This document shows, one piece after another, positions 7,858-16,299 of a DNA stretch of 35,837 nt. Made by a program: the position numbers and the translations under genes. Location of the stretch: assembly GCA_020725025.1 (NCBI GenBank), contig DYFV01000055.1, positions 1 through 35,837 of the forward strand. The letters are read 5' to 3'. Under the pieces are notes generated by a model. That model was not told where the DNA came from, made no database searches, and saw only the letters and a list, made by a program, of their open reading frames with translations. This DNA comes from Azoarcus sp. (GTDB lineage Bacteria > Pseudomonadota > Gammaproteobacteria > Burkholderiales > Rhodocyclaceae). The first letter of the stretch is position 1, and each line of letters begins with the position of its first letter.

Positions 7858-9696
7858 ATGCCCTCCATCCGCCAACTGCCGGAGCTCCTCATCAACCAGA
7901 TCGCCGCCGGCGAGGTCGTGGAGCGACCCGCCTCGGTGCTCAAGGAGGTGCTCGAGAACGCCGTCGACGCGGGCGCGCGGGCCATCGAGGTGCAGCTCGA
8001 GCAGGGCGGCGTGCGACGCATCCGGGTGGCCGACGACGGCTGCGGCATCGACCGCGACGACCTGCCCCTCGCGCTGGAGCGTCACGCCACGAGCAAGATC
8101 GCGTCCCTCGACGACCTGGAGCGGGTGGGCACCATGGGCTTTCGCGGCGAAGCGCTCGCGGCGATCGCGGCGGTGGCCCGCACCACGCTCACCAGCCGCG
8201 CCGCCGGCAGCACCCACGCCTGGCGCATCGATTCGGGCGAGCGCACACCGGTCCCGGCAGCCCTCGGCGCCGGCACGGTGGTCGACGTGGCCGATCTCTA
8301 TTACAACACCCCGGCGCGGCGCAAGTTCCTGAAGTCCGAGGCCACCGAGTTCTCCCACTGCGACGACGTCTTCCGGCGCATCGCGCTGGCCCGCCCGGAT
8401 CTCGGGCTGCAACTCGCCCACAACGGCCGTGTGGTACAACGGCTGCCCGCGGGCGACCCGGCGCGGCGCGTAGCCGCACTCATGGGCGACGATTTCGTCG
8501 ACCAGGCGCGCGGAGTGGACGCCGACGCCGGGCCGTTGCGGGTGTGGGGCTACGCGTCGCTTCCGGCCTACTCGCGCGCGAGCCGCGACGCCCAGTTCTT
8601 TTTCGTGAACGGGCGCTTCGTGCGCGACAAGCTCCTCACGCACGCGGTGAGCCAGGCCTACGCCGACATCCTCCATGGCAGCCGTCACCCGGCCTACGTG
8701 CTCTTCCTGGAGCTGGACCCGGCCGGCGTGGACGTGAACGTGCATCCGGCCAAGACGGAGGTGCGCTTCCGGGAGGCGCGCGCGGTGCACCAGTTCGTCT
8801 TCCACGCCCTGCAGCGCACGCTCGCCGAATCGGGCGCACGGCTCGCAGGCGCAGGCGCCTCCGAGGCCGCTCCGGCGCAATCGGATCGAGACGCTCAGCC
8901 CGCACCGCGCGCGGCAGCCCCCTACGCGCCGCCAGCGCCGGTTCAGGGCCGGCTGGCGATGGAGAGCGCAACCCGCTCCTACTACGACTTCGTCGGCTCG
9001 GCGCGCCCGGCAGAACCTACCGCCGCCGGATTCCGCCCGACCGCGTTCCCGCCCTCGTCCGCGGCCGCCGCCGGGCGGCCCGCGGCGGAGCCGACTCCCC
9101 CGCCCGCCAGCGACGACGCGCCCCTCGGCTACGCCCTCGCCCAGCTTCACGGGGTGTACGTGCTCGCGCAGAATGCCGCCGGCCTGGTGCTCGTGGACAT
9201 GCATGCGGCTCATGAGCGCATCCTCTACGAGAAGCTGAAGACCGTCCTCGACGGCAGGCCATCGGTGCAGCGGCTGCTGATCCCGGCGGTGTTCTCGGTC
9301 TCCCCGCGCGACATGGCGGCGGCCGAGGAGTACGCCGAGGTGCTCGCCGGGATGGGCTTCGAGATCGGCCCGGCCGGCCCCCAGGAGCTCGCGGTGCGCA
9401 GCGTCCCGGCACTGCTCGCTCGCGCGCCCGTGGCCGAGCTGGTGCGTCAGCTGCTGGCCGAGTTGCGCGAGTATCCCGCCTCGGAAGTCGTCACCGCACG
9501 GCGCAACGAGCTCCTGGCCACCATGGCGTGCCACGGTGCGGTGCGCGCCAACCGCAGCCTCACCGTGCCGGAGATGAACGCGCTCCTGCGGGAGATGGAG
9601 GCGACCGAACGGGCAGACCAGTGCAACCACGGCCGGCCCACCTGGACCCAGCTCGGCATGGCCGACCTGGACCGGCTCTTCATGCGCGGGCAGTGA
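7858..9696 (+). CDS. mutL: DNA mismatch repair protein MutL, endonuclease type
   Basis: A 612-residue MutL. The N-terminal GHKL ATPase is complete: LKEVLENAVDAGA (Glu30, Asn34), DDGCGI at 59-64, RHATSK at 75-80 and GFRGEAL at 94-100. A proline/alanine-rich linker spans about 330-420. The C-terminal dimerisation domain has DMHAAHERILYE at 447-458, matching the DQHA(x)2E(x)4E metal site of nicking MutLs with Gln to Met, plus ACHGAVR at 557-563 and CNHGRP at 589-594. These are the motifs of MutL proteins that nick DNA themselves rather than rely on MutH. The ATG at 7858 begins the conserved start; an in-frame TTG at 7828 lies in the -10 element and is rejected. Confidence 0.95.
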   Translation: MPSIRQLPELLINQIAAGEVVERPASVLKEVLENAVDAGARAIEVQLEQGGVRRIRVADDGCGIDRDDLPLALERHATSKIASLDDLERVGTMGFRGEALAAIAAVARTTLTSRAAGSTHAWRIDSGERTPVPAALGAGTVVDVADLYYNTPARRKFLKSEATEFSHCDDVFRRIALARPDLGLQLAHNGRVVQRLPAGDPARRVAALMGDDFVDQARGVDADAGPLRVWGYASLPAYSRASRDAQFFFVNGRFVRDKLLTHAVSQAYADILHGSRHPAYVLFLELDPAGVDVNVHPAKTEVRFREARAVHQFVFHALQRTLAESGARLAGAGASEAAPAQSDRDAQPAPRAAAPYAPPAPVQGRLAMESATRSYYDFVGSARPAEPTAAGFRPTAFPPSSAAAAGRPAAEPTPPPASDDAPLGYALAQLHGVYVLAQNAAGLVLVDMHAAHERILYEKLKTVLDGRPSVQRLLIPAVFSVSPRDMAAAEEYAEVLAGMGFEIGPAGPQELAVRSVPALLARAPVAELVRQLLAELREYPASEVVTARRNELLATMACHGAVRANRSLTVPEMNALLREMEATERADQCNHGRPTWTQLGMADLDRLFMRGQ

Positions 9697-9835
9697 GTGA
9701 GGGGCAGGGGCTCGGGACTAGTGGAAACCGGCGCCGGAATGATCGCTCGCGCAGGCCTCACCGTTGCACCGGCCGAACGGCCGCCGGCGTTTCGCGGCCG
9801 AATGGACCTTGACGCCGCGTGCCCTTCCCTGGCCC

Positions 9836-10414
9836 CTAGCCCCTAAGAACAAGCACCCCGATCGCCACCGCAGCCACCGTCGCCCAGCCGAGCCGATCGA
9901 CGTAGCGGTGCAGCACCGCCTCCATGCGCTGCCCGCCCCAGGCCATGAGTCCGGCCACCAGGAAGAAACGCGCGCCGCGCCCGATGAGCGAAGCGAGGGT
10001 AAAGGGCAACAAGGGCATCGCCGCCACGCCGGCGGCGATGGTGAACACCTTGTAGGGGATGGGCGAGAAGCCGGCTACGAATACCGCCCAGAACCCCCAG
10101 CTGTCGAACCACTCCTGAGCCGTCAGGTAATGCTCCCAGTGGCTCGTGTCGCGGATGAGCGGCTCGATCGCGTCGAAGGCGAACGCCCCGATGAAATAGC
10201 CGAAAATCCCGCCGGCCACGGAGGTGAGCGTGGTAACCAACGCGAAGAACCAGGCCCGCGCCGGATTGGCGAGGCTCATGGGCGCGAGCATCACGTCGGG
10301 CGGGATCGGGAAGAACGAGGACTCGGCGAAGCTCAGGCCGCCGAGATACCAGGGCGCGTGGCGGTGGCGCGCCCAGACCATCGCGCGTGCGTAGAGGGGG
10401 GAGAAGATCTTCAC
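9836..10414 (-). CDS. YqaA/DedA-superfamily membrane protein
   Basis: A 192-residue inner membrane protein of the SNARE-associated / VTT (DedA-like) superfamily, YqaA branch. ESSFFPIPPDVML near residue 31 and GFSPIPYKVFTIAAG near 114 are the paired signature loops, each with a glycine/proline-rich re-entrant segment. About four or five membrane segments are visible. DedA-family proteins are linked to lipid or undecaprenyl-phosphate translocation; the exact role of YqaA is not settled. I used GTG 10414, which has AAGGG about eight bases upstream; ATG 10381 is an alternative. Convergent with mutL, with a 139-base gap that shows no clear terminator. Confidence 0.85.
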   Translation of the reverse strand: MKIFSPLYARAMVWARHRHAPWYLGGLSFAESSFFPIPPDVMLAPMSLANPARAWFFALVTTLTSVAGGIFGYFIGAFAFDAIEPLIRDTSHWEHYLTAQEWFDSWGFWAVFVAGFSPIPYKVFTIAAGVAAMPLLPFTLASLIGRGARFFLVAGLMAWGGQRMEAVLHRYVDRLGWATVAAVAIGVLVLRG

Positions 10415-10573
10415 GGAGGGGACCCTTGGAACTTCCCGCGGCGAAGGGGCCGCGTGGGGCTCGCATCATACCGCCCCTTGCCCGCACTGCAACACAGCCG
10501 AGGTGCGAGCGGCGCCGATCCGACCCATACTGAGTCTGTCGGAGCCCGCTGCTCCCGTCCGGAGGCGCACGCG

Positions 10574-12202
10574 ATGGACCCTGCGGCCACGCACGAGGTG
10601 AGGAACCAGCCCCCGCCGCTGGAGCACCATAACCGCTACCTGGGCAATCGCGCCCTCGTCGAGGCGCTGGCGCGGGAAGGCGCTGGCTGGGCGCACGCCG
10701 AGCTCGCCGCCTGCGGGGCGGAGCTGGGGCGCCCCGAATGGATCGCGCGGGGCGAACTCGCCAACCGCCATCCGCCGCGACTGAAGCTCTTCGACCGTTT
10801 CGGCCACCGTACCGACGAGTTCGAGTTCCATCCCGCCTGGCACGAGTGCCTCGCCTGGTTGAAGGGCCACGGCCTCGCCGGTGGCACCTGGGCCGACACC
10901 CGGGACGGCGCCCATGTGCGGCGTGCCGCCCTCTTCCAGCTCTTCGCCGAGGTCGAGTGCGGCAGCCTCTGTCCCACCACCATGAGCTACGGCGCGGCGC
11001 CGGTGGTCGCGCGCGAGCCGGCGCTCGGCGAGCCCTGGCTGCGCGGACTCCACTCGTCCGACTACGACTCGCGCTTCGTGCCGGCCAGCGAGAAGCGCGG
11101 CCTCATGATGGGCATGGGCATGACCGAGAAGCAGGGCGGATCGGACGTGCGCAGCAACACCACCCGGGCCGAGCCGGCGGGCGACGGCTGGTACCGGCTC
11201 ACCGGCCACAAGTGGTTCTTCTCCGCGGCGATGTGCGACGCATTCCTCGTCACCGCCCAGGCGCCGGGCGGCCTGTCGTGCTTCTTCCTGCCGCGCTTCG
11301 CCCCGGACGGGACGCTGAACGCGATCCGCATCCAGCGCGAGAAGGACAAGCTCGGCGATCGCTCCAACGCCAGCGCCGAGGTGGAGTTCCACGGCGCCCT
11401 GGCGCGGCTCGTGGGCGAGGAAGGCCGCGGCATCGCCACCGTGCTCGAGATGGCGAACTACACCCGCCTCGATTGCGCCAACGGCTCCGCCGGCATCATG
11501 CGCGCCGCCCTCGCCCAGGCGGTGCACCATGCGCGCCACCGCCGGGCCTTCGGCCGCGCGCTCGTCGATCAGCCGCTCATGCGCAACGTGCTCGCGGACA
11601 TGGCGCTCGAGGTCGAGGGGCATGTGGCGCTTTGCCTCCACGTCGCCGCCTGCATCGATCGCCAGGGCGCGGACGAGGAAGCGGCGCTCGCAAAGCGCCT
11701 GCTCACCCCGGTGGCGAAGTACTGGGTGTGCAAGCGCGCACCGGCCCTGGTCGTCGAGGCCATGGAGGCGACCGGCGGCAACGGGTACGTCGAGGAGGGA
11801 CCGATGCCGCGACTCTATCGCCAGGCGCCGGTCAACTCGATCTGGGAGGGGCCGGGCAACATCATGTGCCTGGACGTGCTGCGCGCACTCGCCCGCGAGC
11901 CGCGCGCGGGCGACGCGCTGCTCGCCGGCCTCGAACGCGCCCGCGGCCTCGTACCGGCCTTCGACACCGCGCTGGACGGGCTGAAGGACGCGCTTCGCGC
12001 CGCCCCCGCGGAATGCGACGCCCGCCGGATCACCGAGCGCATCGCCCTCGTGACCACCGCGGCGCGGCTCCTCGCCGACGGCGCCACACCGCTCGCCCAC
12101 GCGTTCTGCACCGGACGTCTCGCCGCCCCGCCCGGGGGCGCCTTCGGCACGCTGCCGACGGCGATCGACTTCGCCACCCTTCTCGATCGCGCCGGCCCCT
12201 GA
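10574..12202 (+). CDS. aidB: AidB-type acyl-CoA dehydrogenase-like flavoprotein
   Basis: This 542-residue protein is close to E. coli AidB in length and along its sequence: NQPPPLEHHNRYL at the start, REGAGW, FHPAWH, EAGSLCP-like ECGSLCPTTM, KRGLMMGMGMTEKQGGSDVRSN, GHKWFFSA, GLSCFFLPRF, KDKLGDRSNASAEVEF, QPLMRNVLADMALE and the C-terminal PVNSIWEGPGNIMCLDVLR. AidB is an FAD protein induced in the adaptive response to alkylating agents; it binds DNA and its enzymatic role is unresolved. The ATG at 10574 has GGAG at 10561-10564 and gives the AidB start exactly. It stands alone: no ada, alkA or alkB in the window. An isovaleryl-CoA dehydrogenase-like annotation is less specific. Confidence 0.9.
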   Translation: MDPAATHEVRNQPPPLEHHNRYLGNRALVEALAREGAGWAHAELAACGAELGRPEWIARGELANRHPPRLKLFDRFGHRTDEFEFHPAWHECLAWLKGHGLAGGTWADTRDGAHVRRAALFQLFAEVECGSLCPTTMSYGAAPVVAREPALGEPWLRGLHSSDYDSRFVPASEKRGLMMGMGMTEKQGGSDVRSNTTRAEPAGDGWYRLTGHKWFFSAAMCDAFLVTAQAPGGLSCFFLPRFAPDGTLNAIRIQREKDKLGDRSNASAEVEFHGALARLVGEEGRGIATVLEMANYTRLDCANGSAGIMRAALAQAVHHARHRRAFGRALVDQPLMRNVLADMALEVEGHVALCLHVAACIDRQGADEEAALAKRLLTPVAKYWVCKRAPALVVEAMEATGGNGYVEEGPMPRLYRQAPVNSIWEGPGNIMCLDVLRALAREPRAGDALLAGLERARGLVPAFDTALDGLKDALRAAPAECDARRITERIALVTTAARLLADGATPLAHAFCTGRLAAPPGGAFGTLPTAIDFATLLDRAGP

Positions 12203-12379
12203 GCGCCGCACTCGCCTGCTGTGCCGGCCGTCGTGCGCATGAGCCGCTCGTCGGGCAGGCAGGCCGCAGCTCGTGATGTCTTGCCGCGGCGCAAGAGAAG
12301 GCCGCGGGCATACGACTAGAGTCCGATGCCGAAGCGGCCGTAAAACCCCCGGCCGGCAGCCGCTCGCGGCATGTCGGCA

Positions 12380-12475
12380 TTGCGCGTCAAGGGCACACCC
12401 GGCGAAAGCCGGGGCCGCAAGACCTCCGGGCCAGACCCGCCGGCAACATGCGGGCACGTCGGCGGGGCTGTCGAA
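12380..12475 (+). ncRNA. Candidate c-di-GMP-I (GEMM)-like riboswitch
   Basis: The order of elements resembles the GEMM aptamer: AAGGGCACACC (12389-12399), a GC hairpin capped by a GAAA tetraloop (12398-12413), then GGCCGCAAGACCTCCGG (12413-12429) in the place of the conserved GACGCAAAGCC(N)CCGG, then a second long hairpin (12432-12470). Known GEMM RNAs bind c-di-GMP and control secreted or surface proteins, which fits the autotransporter downstream. Against it: several conserved bases differ (CACACC for CAAACC, CAAGACC for CAAAGCC), the closing stem P1 is not obvious, and the second hairpin is longer than usual. Boundaries are approximate. Confidence 0.4.
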
Positions 12476-12488
12476 CCGTCGCGGTTCG
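12472..12488 (+). promoter_or_regulatory. Hairpin after the putative aptamer
   Basis: A perfect seven-base stem, CGAACCG with CGGTTCG, closes a three-base loop. It is not directly followed by a T run; the T6 tract at 12505-12510 is 16 bases further on. It could be part of an expression platform, but it is not a standard intrinsic terminator. Confidence 0.35.
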
Positions 12489-12523
12489 CACCGTGCTCTT
12501 GGCGTTTTTTCTCGATCACGACC

Positions 12524-12529
12524 AGGAGA
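12524..12529 (+). promoter_or_regulatory. Shine-Dalgarno site deciding the GTG start
   Basis: AGGAGA lies eight bases upstream of GTG 12538, and translation from there begins directly with a signal peptide. The 30-codon longer frame from 12448 would pass through the hairpin-rich leader. Confidence 0.7.
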
Positions 12530-12537
12530 CGCGCAAA

Positions 12538-14724
12538 GTGAAGTTCCGATTGACCGCCATGGCCGGCGCCATCGCCATGGCTCTCCCCGCCCTCGCCCAC
12601 GGCGACGATCTCTACCTCCTGGCTTTGCCGCTCACCAGCGGCGAGCTCGCCTACGATCGCATCCACGACCAGGTGAAGTCGAACCTCGCCCACGCGCGCG
12701 GCTACACCGGCAGCGGCGCCGTGGTGGCGGTCTTCGACACCGGGGTGCGCGGCACCCACAACGAGCTGCGCACGCAGCTCGCCTCCACGTCGATGTTCGA
12801 TGCCACCGTGAGCCGCTACGTCACGCCCACCGACGGTCACGGCCACGGCACCCATGTGTCCGGCATCGTCGCGGGCGCCGCCGGCAACGGCTACAGCTAC
12901 GGCATCGCACCCCACGCGAAAGTGCTGCCCGTGAAGGTGTTCTCGAGCTCCACGTGGACCGCGAGCAGCACCGCCCTCACCACCGCCCTCAAGCACGTCA
13001 CCGGCAAGTCCAACGTATCGGTGATCAACATGAGCCTGGGCGGTAGCTCGCGCCTGGGAAGCAGCTTCGAGACCGCCCTGCGTGGCGCCATCGCCGCCGA
13101 CAAACTGGTGGTCGCGGCGGCCGGCAACGCGGGAGGCAGCAGCCCCCTGTGGCCCGCCCGCTACGCCAAGGAAACCTGGGCGAAGGGCCAGATCATCGCC
13201 GTGGGCGCGGTCGACGCCAACAACCGGATCGCGAGCTTCTCCAACCGCGCGGGCGACACCGCCCGCTGGTACCTCGTGGCGCCGGGCACCAGCGTGCTGA
13301 ACGCCGGCAAGGCGAGCAACACCTCCTACGTGTACATGAGCGGCACCTCCATGGCGGCGCCCATCGTGGCCGGTGCGGCGGCGCTGCTCGAGGGCGCCTG
13401 GCCGCAGCTCAAGGCCGCCGAGGTCGCCTCCATCCTGTTCCAGACCGCCACCGACCTGGGCGCGGCAGGCGTCGACAGCGTCTACGGCTGGGGCCTGCTC
13501 AACGTCGATCGGGCCCTGCAGCCGGTCGGCAGCCTCAGCGTTCCGCTCTCCGGCAGCACCAGCACGCTCTCCACATCCAGCGCGACGCTGCGCACCTCCA
13601 CCGCCTCCTGGAGCGGCCTGCGCGCCGCGGCCCACGGCGGCCAGTTCCGGGGGATCACGGTGGACAGCTTCAACCGCGACTTCGGCATCGACTATGCGGC
13701 CGGCCTCCAGGCCCCGGCGAAGGAGCGCGTCGCCGATACGTTGGCGGCGGCAGGCCGCGCGCTGCAGATCGCCGAGCGGGTCGGCGCCGACGGTTCGCGC
13801 TTCGTCACCGCGGTCGAGGAGGTGCGCGCCGCGCCGCAGCTGGGCGTCGCCGACACGACACGCACCCTGCTCGCCAGCAGCGCAGTCTTCAAGCTCGCCG
13901 GCGGACACGAGATGGCCTTCGCCACCGGCGGGCTCGCCGGCAGCTACTTCGGCCTGGCGGAAACGGACGGGACGCTCGCCAACCCCTACCTGGGGCTCGC
14001 CCGCTCGGCCAGCCAGCTGGCCTACGGCTTCAGCACCGGCGACCTGAGCGTCAAGGCGGGCGTGCTCGACGGCAGCCTGAATGCGGCCATGACCCGTCAG
14101 CACACCCCGGGCGAGGTCGCGAGCGGACGTGCCGCAGTGACCGAGCTGAACTACGCGCTGGGACGCAAGGCCCTGGTGGGCGTGCAGATCGCGAGCGTCA
14201 CCGAGGGCGATGGCTGGCTCGGAACGGTCGGCGGCGACGCGATGGCGCTGGACTCCGGACGCACCCGCACCGCGACCGCCCACGCCGCCTGGCGGCTCAC
14301 CAATGCGGTAACGCTCGCCGCGCAATACTCGGTCGGGCGCACGGCCAGCGGCAGCGGCAGCGGCCTGCTCAAAGAGACCGACGGCGTGCGCTCGGAAGCC
14401 TACGCCATGGGCCTGGTGGGACGCGACGCCTTCGTGGCCGGCGACCGCCTGGCCCTCACCGTGTCGAGCCCGCTGCGCATCACCGCCGGCAGCGCGCGCA
14501 TGATGATGCCGGTGGGCGTGACCGAAAGCGGGGAACACGTGTTCGAGTCCCGCCGCGTGGCGCTCGCCAGCACCAGCCGCGAGACCCGCTTCGGGCTCGA
14601 CTACGCCATGCCCCTGTCGGACGCTTCCAGCCTGTCGTGGGTGGCCGCCGTGCGGCACAATGCGAACCATGTGGCGGGCGAGCGCGAGCACCAGCTGGGC
14701 GTGGTGTTCCGCACCGCCTTCTGA
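12538..14724 (+). CDS. Subtilisin-like (S8) serine protease autotransporter
   Basis: A 728-residue exported protease. From GTG 12538 it starts with a signal peptide (residues 1-22, ALA cut). The peptidase S8 domain has the full triad: Asp67 in VFDTGV, His103 in HGTHVSG, Ser271 in GTSMAAP, with Asn197 (AAAGNAGG) for the oxyanion hole. The domain ends near residue 340 (YGWGLLNVDRAL). The remaining 390 residues are serine/threonine-rich and then a series of amphipathic strands ending in LGVVFRTAF, with the terminal phenylalanine typical of outer membrane barrels, so a type Va autotransporter is likely. The passenger is little more than the protease domain. Substrate unknown. The structured leader upstream suggests RNA-level control. 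Confidence 0.88.
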   Translation: MKFRLTAMAGAIAMALPALAHGDDLYLLALPLTSGELAYDRIHDQVKSNLAHARGYTGSGAVVAVFDTGVRGTHNELRTQLASTSMFDATVSRYVTPTDGHGHGTHVSGIVAGAAGNGYSYGIAPHAKVLPVKVFSSSTWTASSTALTTALKHVTGKSNVSVINMSLGGSSRLGSSFETALRGAIAADKLVVAAAGNAGGSSPLWPARYAKETWAKGQIIAVGAVDANNRIASFSNRAGDTARWYLVAPGTSVLNAGKASNTSYVYMSGTSMAAPIVAGAAALLEGAWPQLKAAEVASILFQTATDLGAAGVDSVYGWGLLNVDRALQPVGSLSVPLSGSTSTLSTSSATLRTSTASWSGLRAAAHGGQFRGITVDSFNRDFGIDYAAGLQAPAKERVADTLAAAGRALQIAERVGADGSRFVTAVEEVRAAPQLGVADTTRTLLASSAVFKLAGGHEMAFATGGLAGSYFGLAETDGTLANPYLGLARSASQLAYGFSTGDLSVKAGVLDGSLNAAMTRQHTPGEVASGRAAVTELNYALGRKALVGVQIASVTEGDGWLGTVGGDAMALDSGRTRTATAHAAWRLTNAVTLAAQYSVGRTASGSGSGLLKETDGVRSEAYAMGLVGRDAFVAGDRLALTVSSPLRITAGSARMMMPVGVTESGEHVFESRRVALASTSRETRFGLDYAMPLSDASSLSWVAAVRHNANHVAGEREHQLGVVFRTAF

Positions 14725-14733
14725 GGCGGCGCG

Positions 14734-14771
14734 AGCCGGGCGGTAGCGGCCCGCACCCGCGTCGCCCGGCT
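14734..14771 (+). terminator. Possible terminator hairpin after the autotransporter
   Basis: AGCCGGGCG (14734-14742) pairs perfectly with CGCCCGGCT (14763-14771) around a 20-base loop, ten bases after the stop codon. There is no T tract, and the 3' arm ends 14 bases before the def ATG, so it might instead affect def translation. Confidence 0.35.
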
Positions 14772-14785
14772 TGCGAGGAACGAGG

Positions 14786-15322
14786 ATGGCAGTACGTGAA
14801 ATTCTCCGGATGGGCGACCCGCTGCTGCTGCGCATCGCCCGCCCGGTCGAGCGCTTCGGCACCCCGGAGCTCGCCGCGCTCGTGGAGGACATGTTCGAGA
14901 CCATGCGCGCGGCCGGCGGCGTAGGGCTTGCCGCCCCGCAGATCGGCGTCGATCTCGCCGTGGTGATCTTCGGCTTCGAGCACAGCGAGCGCTATCCGGA
15001 CGCCCCGCCGGTGCCGCAGACGGTGCTGGTGAATCCCCAAATCACCCCGCTCGGCGCCGAGGAGGAGGACGGCTGGGAAGGCTGCCTTTCGGTGCCGGGG
15101 CTGCGCGGCCTGGTGCCCCGCTGCACCCGCATCCGCTACCGCGGCTTCGATCCCGCCGGCAGTCCGATCGTGCGCGAGGCCGAAGGCTTTCACGCGCGCG
15201 TGGTCCAGCACGAGTGCGACCACCTGATCGGCACCCTCTATCCGATGCGGATGCGCGACCTCACCCGTTTCGGCTTCACCGATGTCCTGTTTCCGGAGCT
15301 CGCCACGGCCGGCGACGACTGA
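14786..15322 (+). CDS. def: Peptide deformylase
   Basis: A 178-residue peptide deformylase that removes the N-formyl group from new proteins. All three family motifs are present: [19 protein letters not shown] (metal-binding Cys) and QHECDHLIG (two metal-binding His and the catalytic Glu). The ATG at 14786 is used because [14 protein letters not shown] is the usual def start; an in-frame TTG 15 bases upstream is less likely. It lacks the usual fmt neighbour, so it may be a second, stand-alone deformylase. It converges on the DUF6279-like gene with a six-base gap. Confidence 0.94.
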   Translation: MAVREILRMGDPLLLRIARPVERFGTPELAALVEDMFETMRAAGGVGLAAPQIGVDLAVVIFGFEHSERYPDAPPVPQTVLVNPQITPLGAEEEDGWEGCLSVPGLRGLVPRCTRIRYRGFDPAGSPIVREAEGFHARVVQHECDHLIGTLYPMRMRDLTRFGFTDVLFPELATAGDD

Positions 15323-15328
15323 CGCCGA

Positions 15329-16198
15329 TCACGGCAGGTGGGCCGACAGCGCGGCCGCGTAATCGGCCAGGCGCGCGCGGGCACGCTCCCGCTGGGCGGG
15401 CGTGGCCATGTTCGCGAGCTCGACGCCGAGGGCGATGTATTCGCGCCGCAGCCGCTCCGCCTCGCGCTGCAGGGCGTCGCTGCGTCCGCCGTCCCAGTCG
15501 AGTGCCCAGCGGCGCAGGGCGGCAGGATCCACGTCGAGGTCGGGCTGTGCGGAGACTTCGGCCAGCAGGGCGACGAAGGCGGATTCCCGGCGTCGGCGCT
15601 CCTCGCGCCACAGGCGGTAATCGACCGGGATCGCGTCCAGACGCGCCTGCAGCCAGCGACGCTGTTCCGGCTCCAGGCTTCCCAGCCAGTCCTCGGCGCG
15701 GTCCCGGATGCGCTCGAAGCGGGTGCGGCGCACCTCCTCCGCCGAGGCATCGATCCAGGTCTCGTCGAATTCGGCCGCCCGCTCCTCGAGATGCGCCTCG
15801 AGCGCGGCGATCTGCTCCGGGCGCAGCGACGCGGCGAGATCCGCCGAGGCGTCGACGACGCGCCCCACCACCAGGCGGTACTGCACGAGCAAGGATTCCG
15901 CCAGCCACTCGCCGTCGGCCGCCGTCACCGGCCCCTCCAGTCGCCGGCCTGCCTCCTCCAGGGTGTGCACCAGCGGAGCCAGTTGCTCGTCGCGATGCCA
16001 TGCCTGCACCGCCTGCAGCCGCTCGCGCAGCGCCGTGCGCTGGGCGGCATCGAGCTCGAAGCGATCCGCCGCACGCCACGATACCAGCGTGGGCGCGTGC
16101 CGGTAGCCGAAGGAGACGGCGCTGCACGCCGATACCGCCAGCGCGGCACAGCAGGCGACGCAGAACGCCGTCCAGCAGGGAGCAAGACGCGGTCTCAT
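15329..16198 (-). CDS. DUF6279-like lipoprotein
   Basis: A 289-residue predicted lipoprotein: a signal peptide ends in the lipobox VSAC with Cys25 as the lipidation site. The mature start ([22 protein letters not shown]) and the [20 protein letters not shown] stretch match the DUF6279 pattern. The rest is almost wholly alpha-helical and rich in Glu, Arg and Ala, suggesting an extended helical bundle in the periplasm. Function unknown. It diverges from miaA across 101 bases and converges on def. Confidence 0.83.
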   Translation of the reverse strand: MRPRLAPCWTAFCVACCAALAVSACSAVSFGYRHAPTLVSWRAADRFELDAAQRTALRERLQAVQAWHRDEQLAPLVHTLEEAGRRLEGPVTAADGEWLAESLLVQYRLVVGRVVDASADLAASLRPEQIAALEAHLEERAAEFDETWIDASAEEVRRTRFERIRDRAEDWLGSLEPEQRRWLQARLDAIPVDYRLWREERRRRESAFVALLAEVSAQPDLDVDPAALRRWALDWDGGRSDALQREAERLRREYIALGVELANMATPAQRERARARLADYAAALSAHLP

Positions 16199-16266
16199 GG
16201 GCGGTGAGATTCGCGGCCGCCGGATGCGGTTCCGAAGCTGAACCAGCCCCCGGCACGCCGGCCCGT

Positions 16267-16272
16267 TACAAT
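16267..16272 (+). promoter_or_regulatory. Possible -10 element of miaA
   Basis: TACAAT, five of six consensus bases, 27 bases before the miaA ATG. No good -35 at the right distance. Confidence 0.4.
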
Positions 16273-16299
16273 CGCAGCCTTTCCCGACCGACCCTTCCC

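Larger units (their letters stand above)
12203..12537 (+). other. Long leader between aidB and the autotransporter
   Basis: This 335-base gap has no convincing gene. Its second half (about 12380-12490) is full of strong hairpins: 12398-12403 with 12408-12413 around a GAAA loop; 12432-12442 with 12460-12470 (one mismatch); and 12472-12478 with 12482-12488. A T6 run lies at 12505-12510. The first half shows no recognised element. Confidence 0.6.

Noticed and set aside
9697..9835. Terminator between mutL and the YqaA gene
   Set aside because: Several GC palindromes occur, but none has a T tract or a clearly dominant stem.
12380..12475. Leader as a cobalamin riboswitch
   Set aside because: The conserved B12-box and core order are not present; the GAAA hairpin followed by GCAAG and CCGG fits the GEMM layout better.
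12316..14904. Very long open frame on the minus strand opposite the autotransporter
   Set aside because: The translation is compositionally odd and shows no domain; high GC leaves antisense frames open. The plus-strand frame has signal peptide, triad and barrel.
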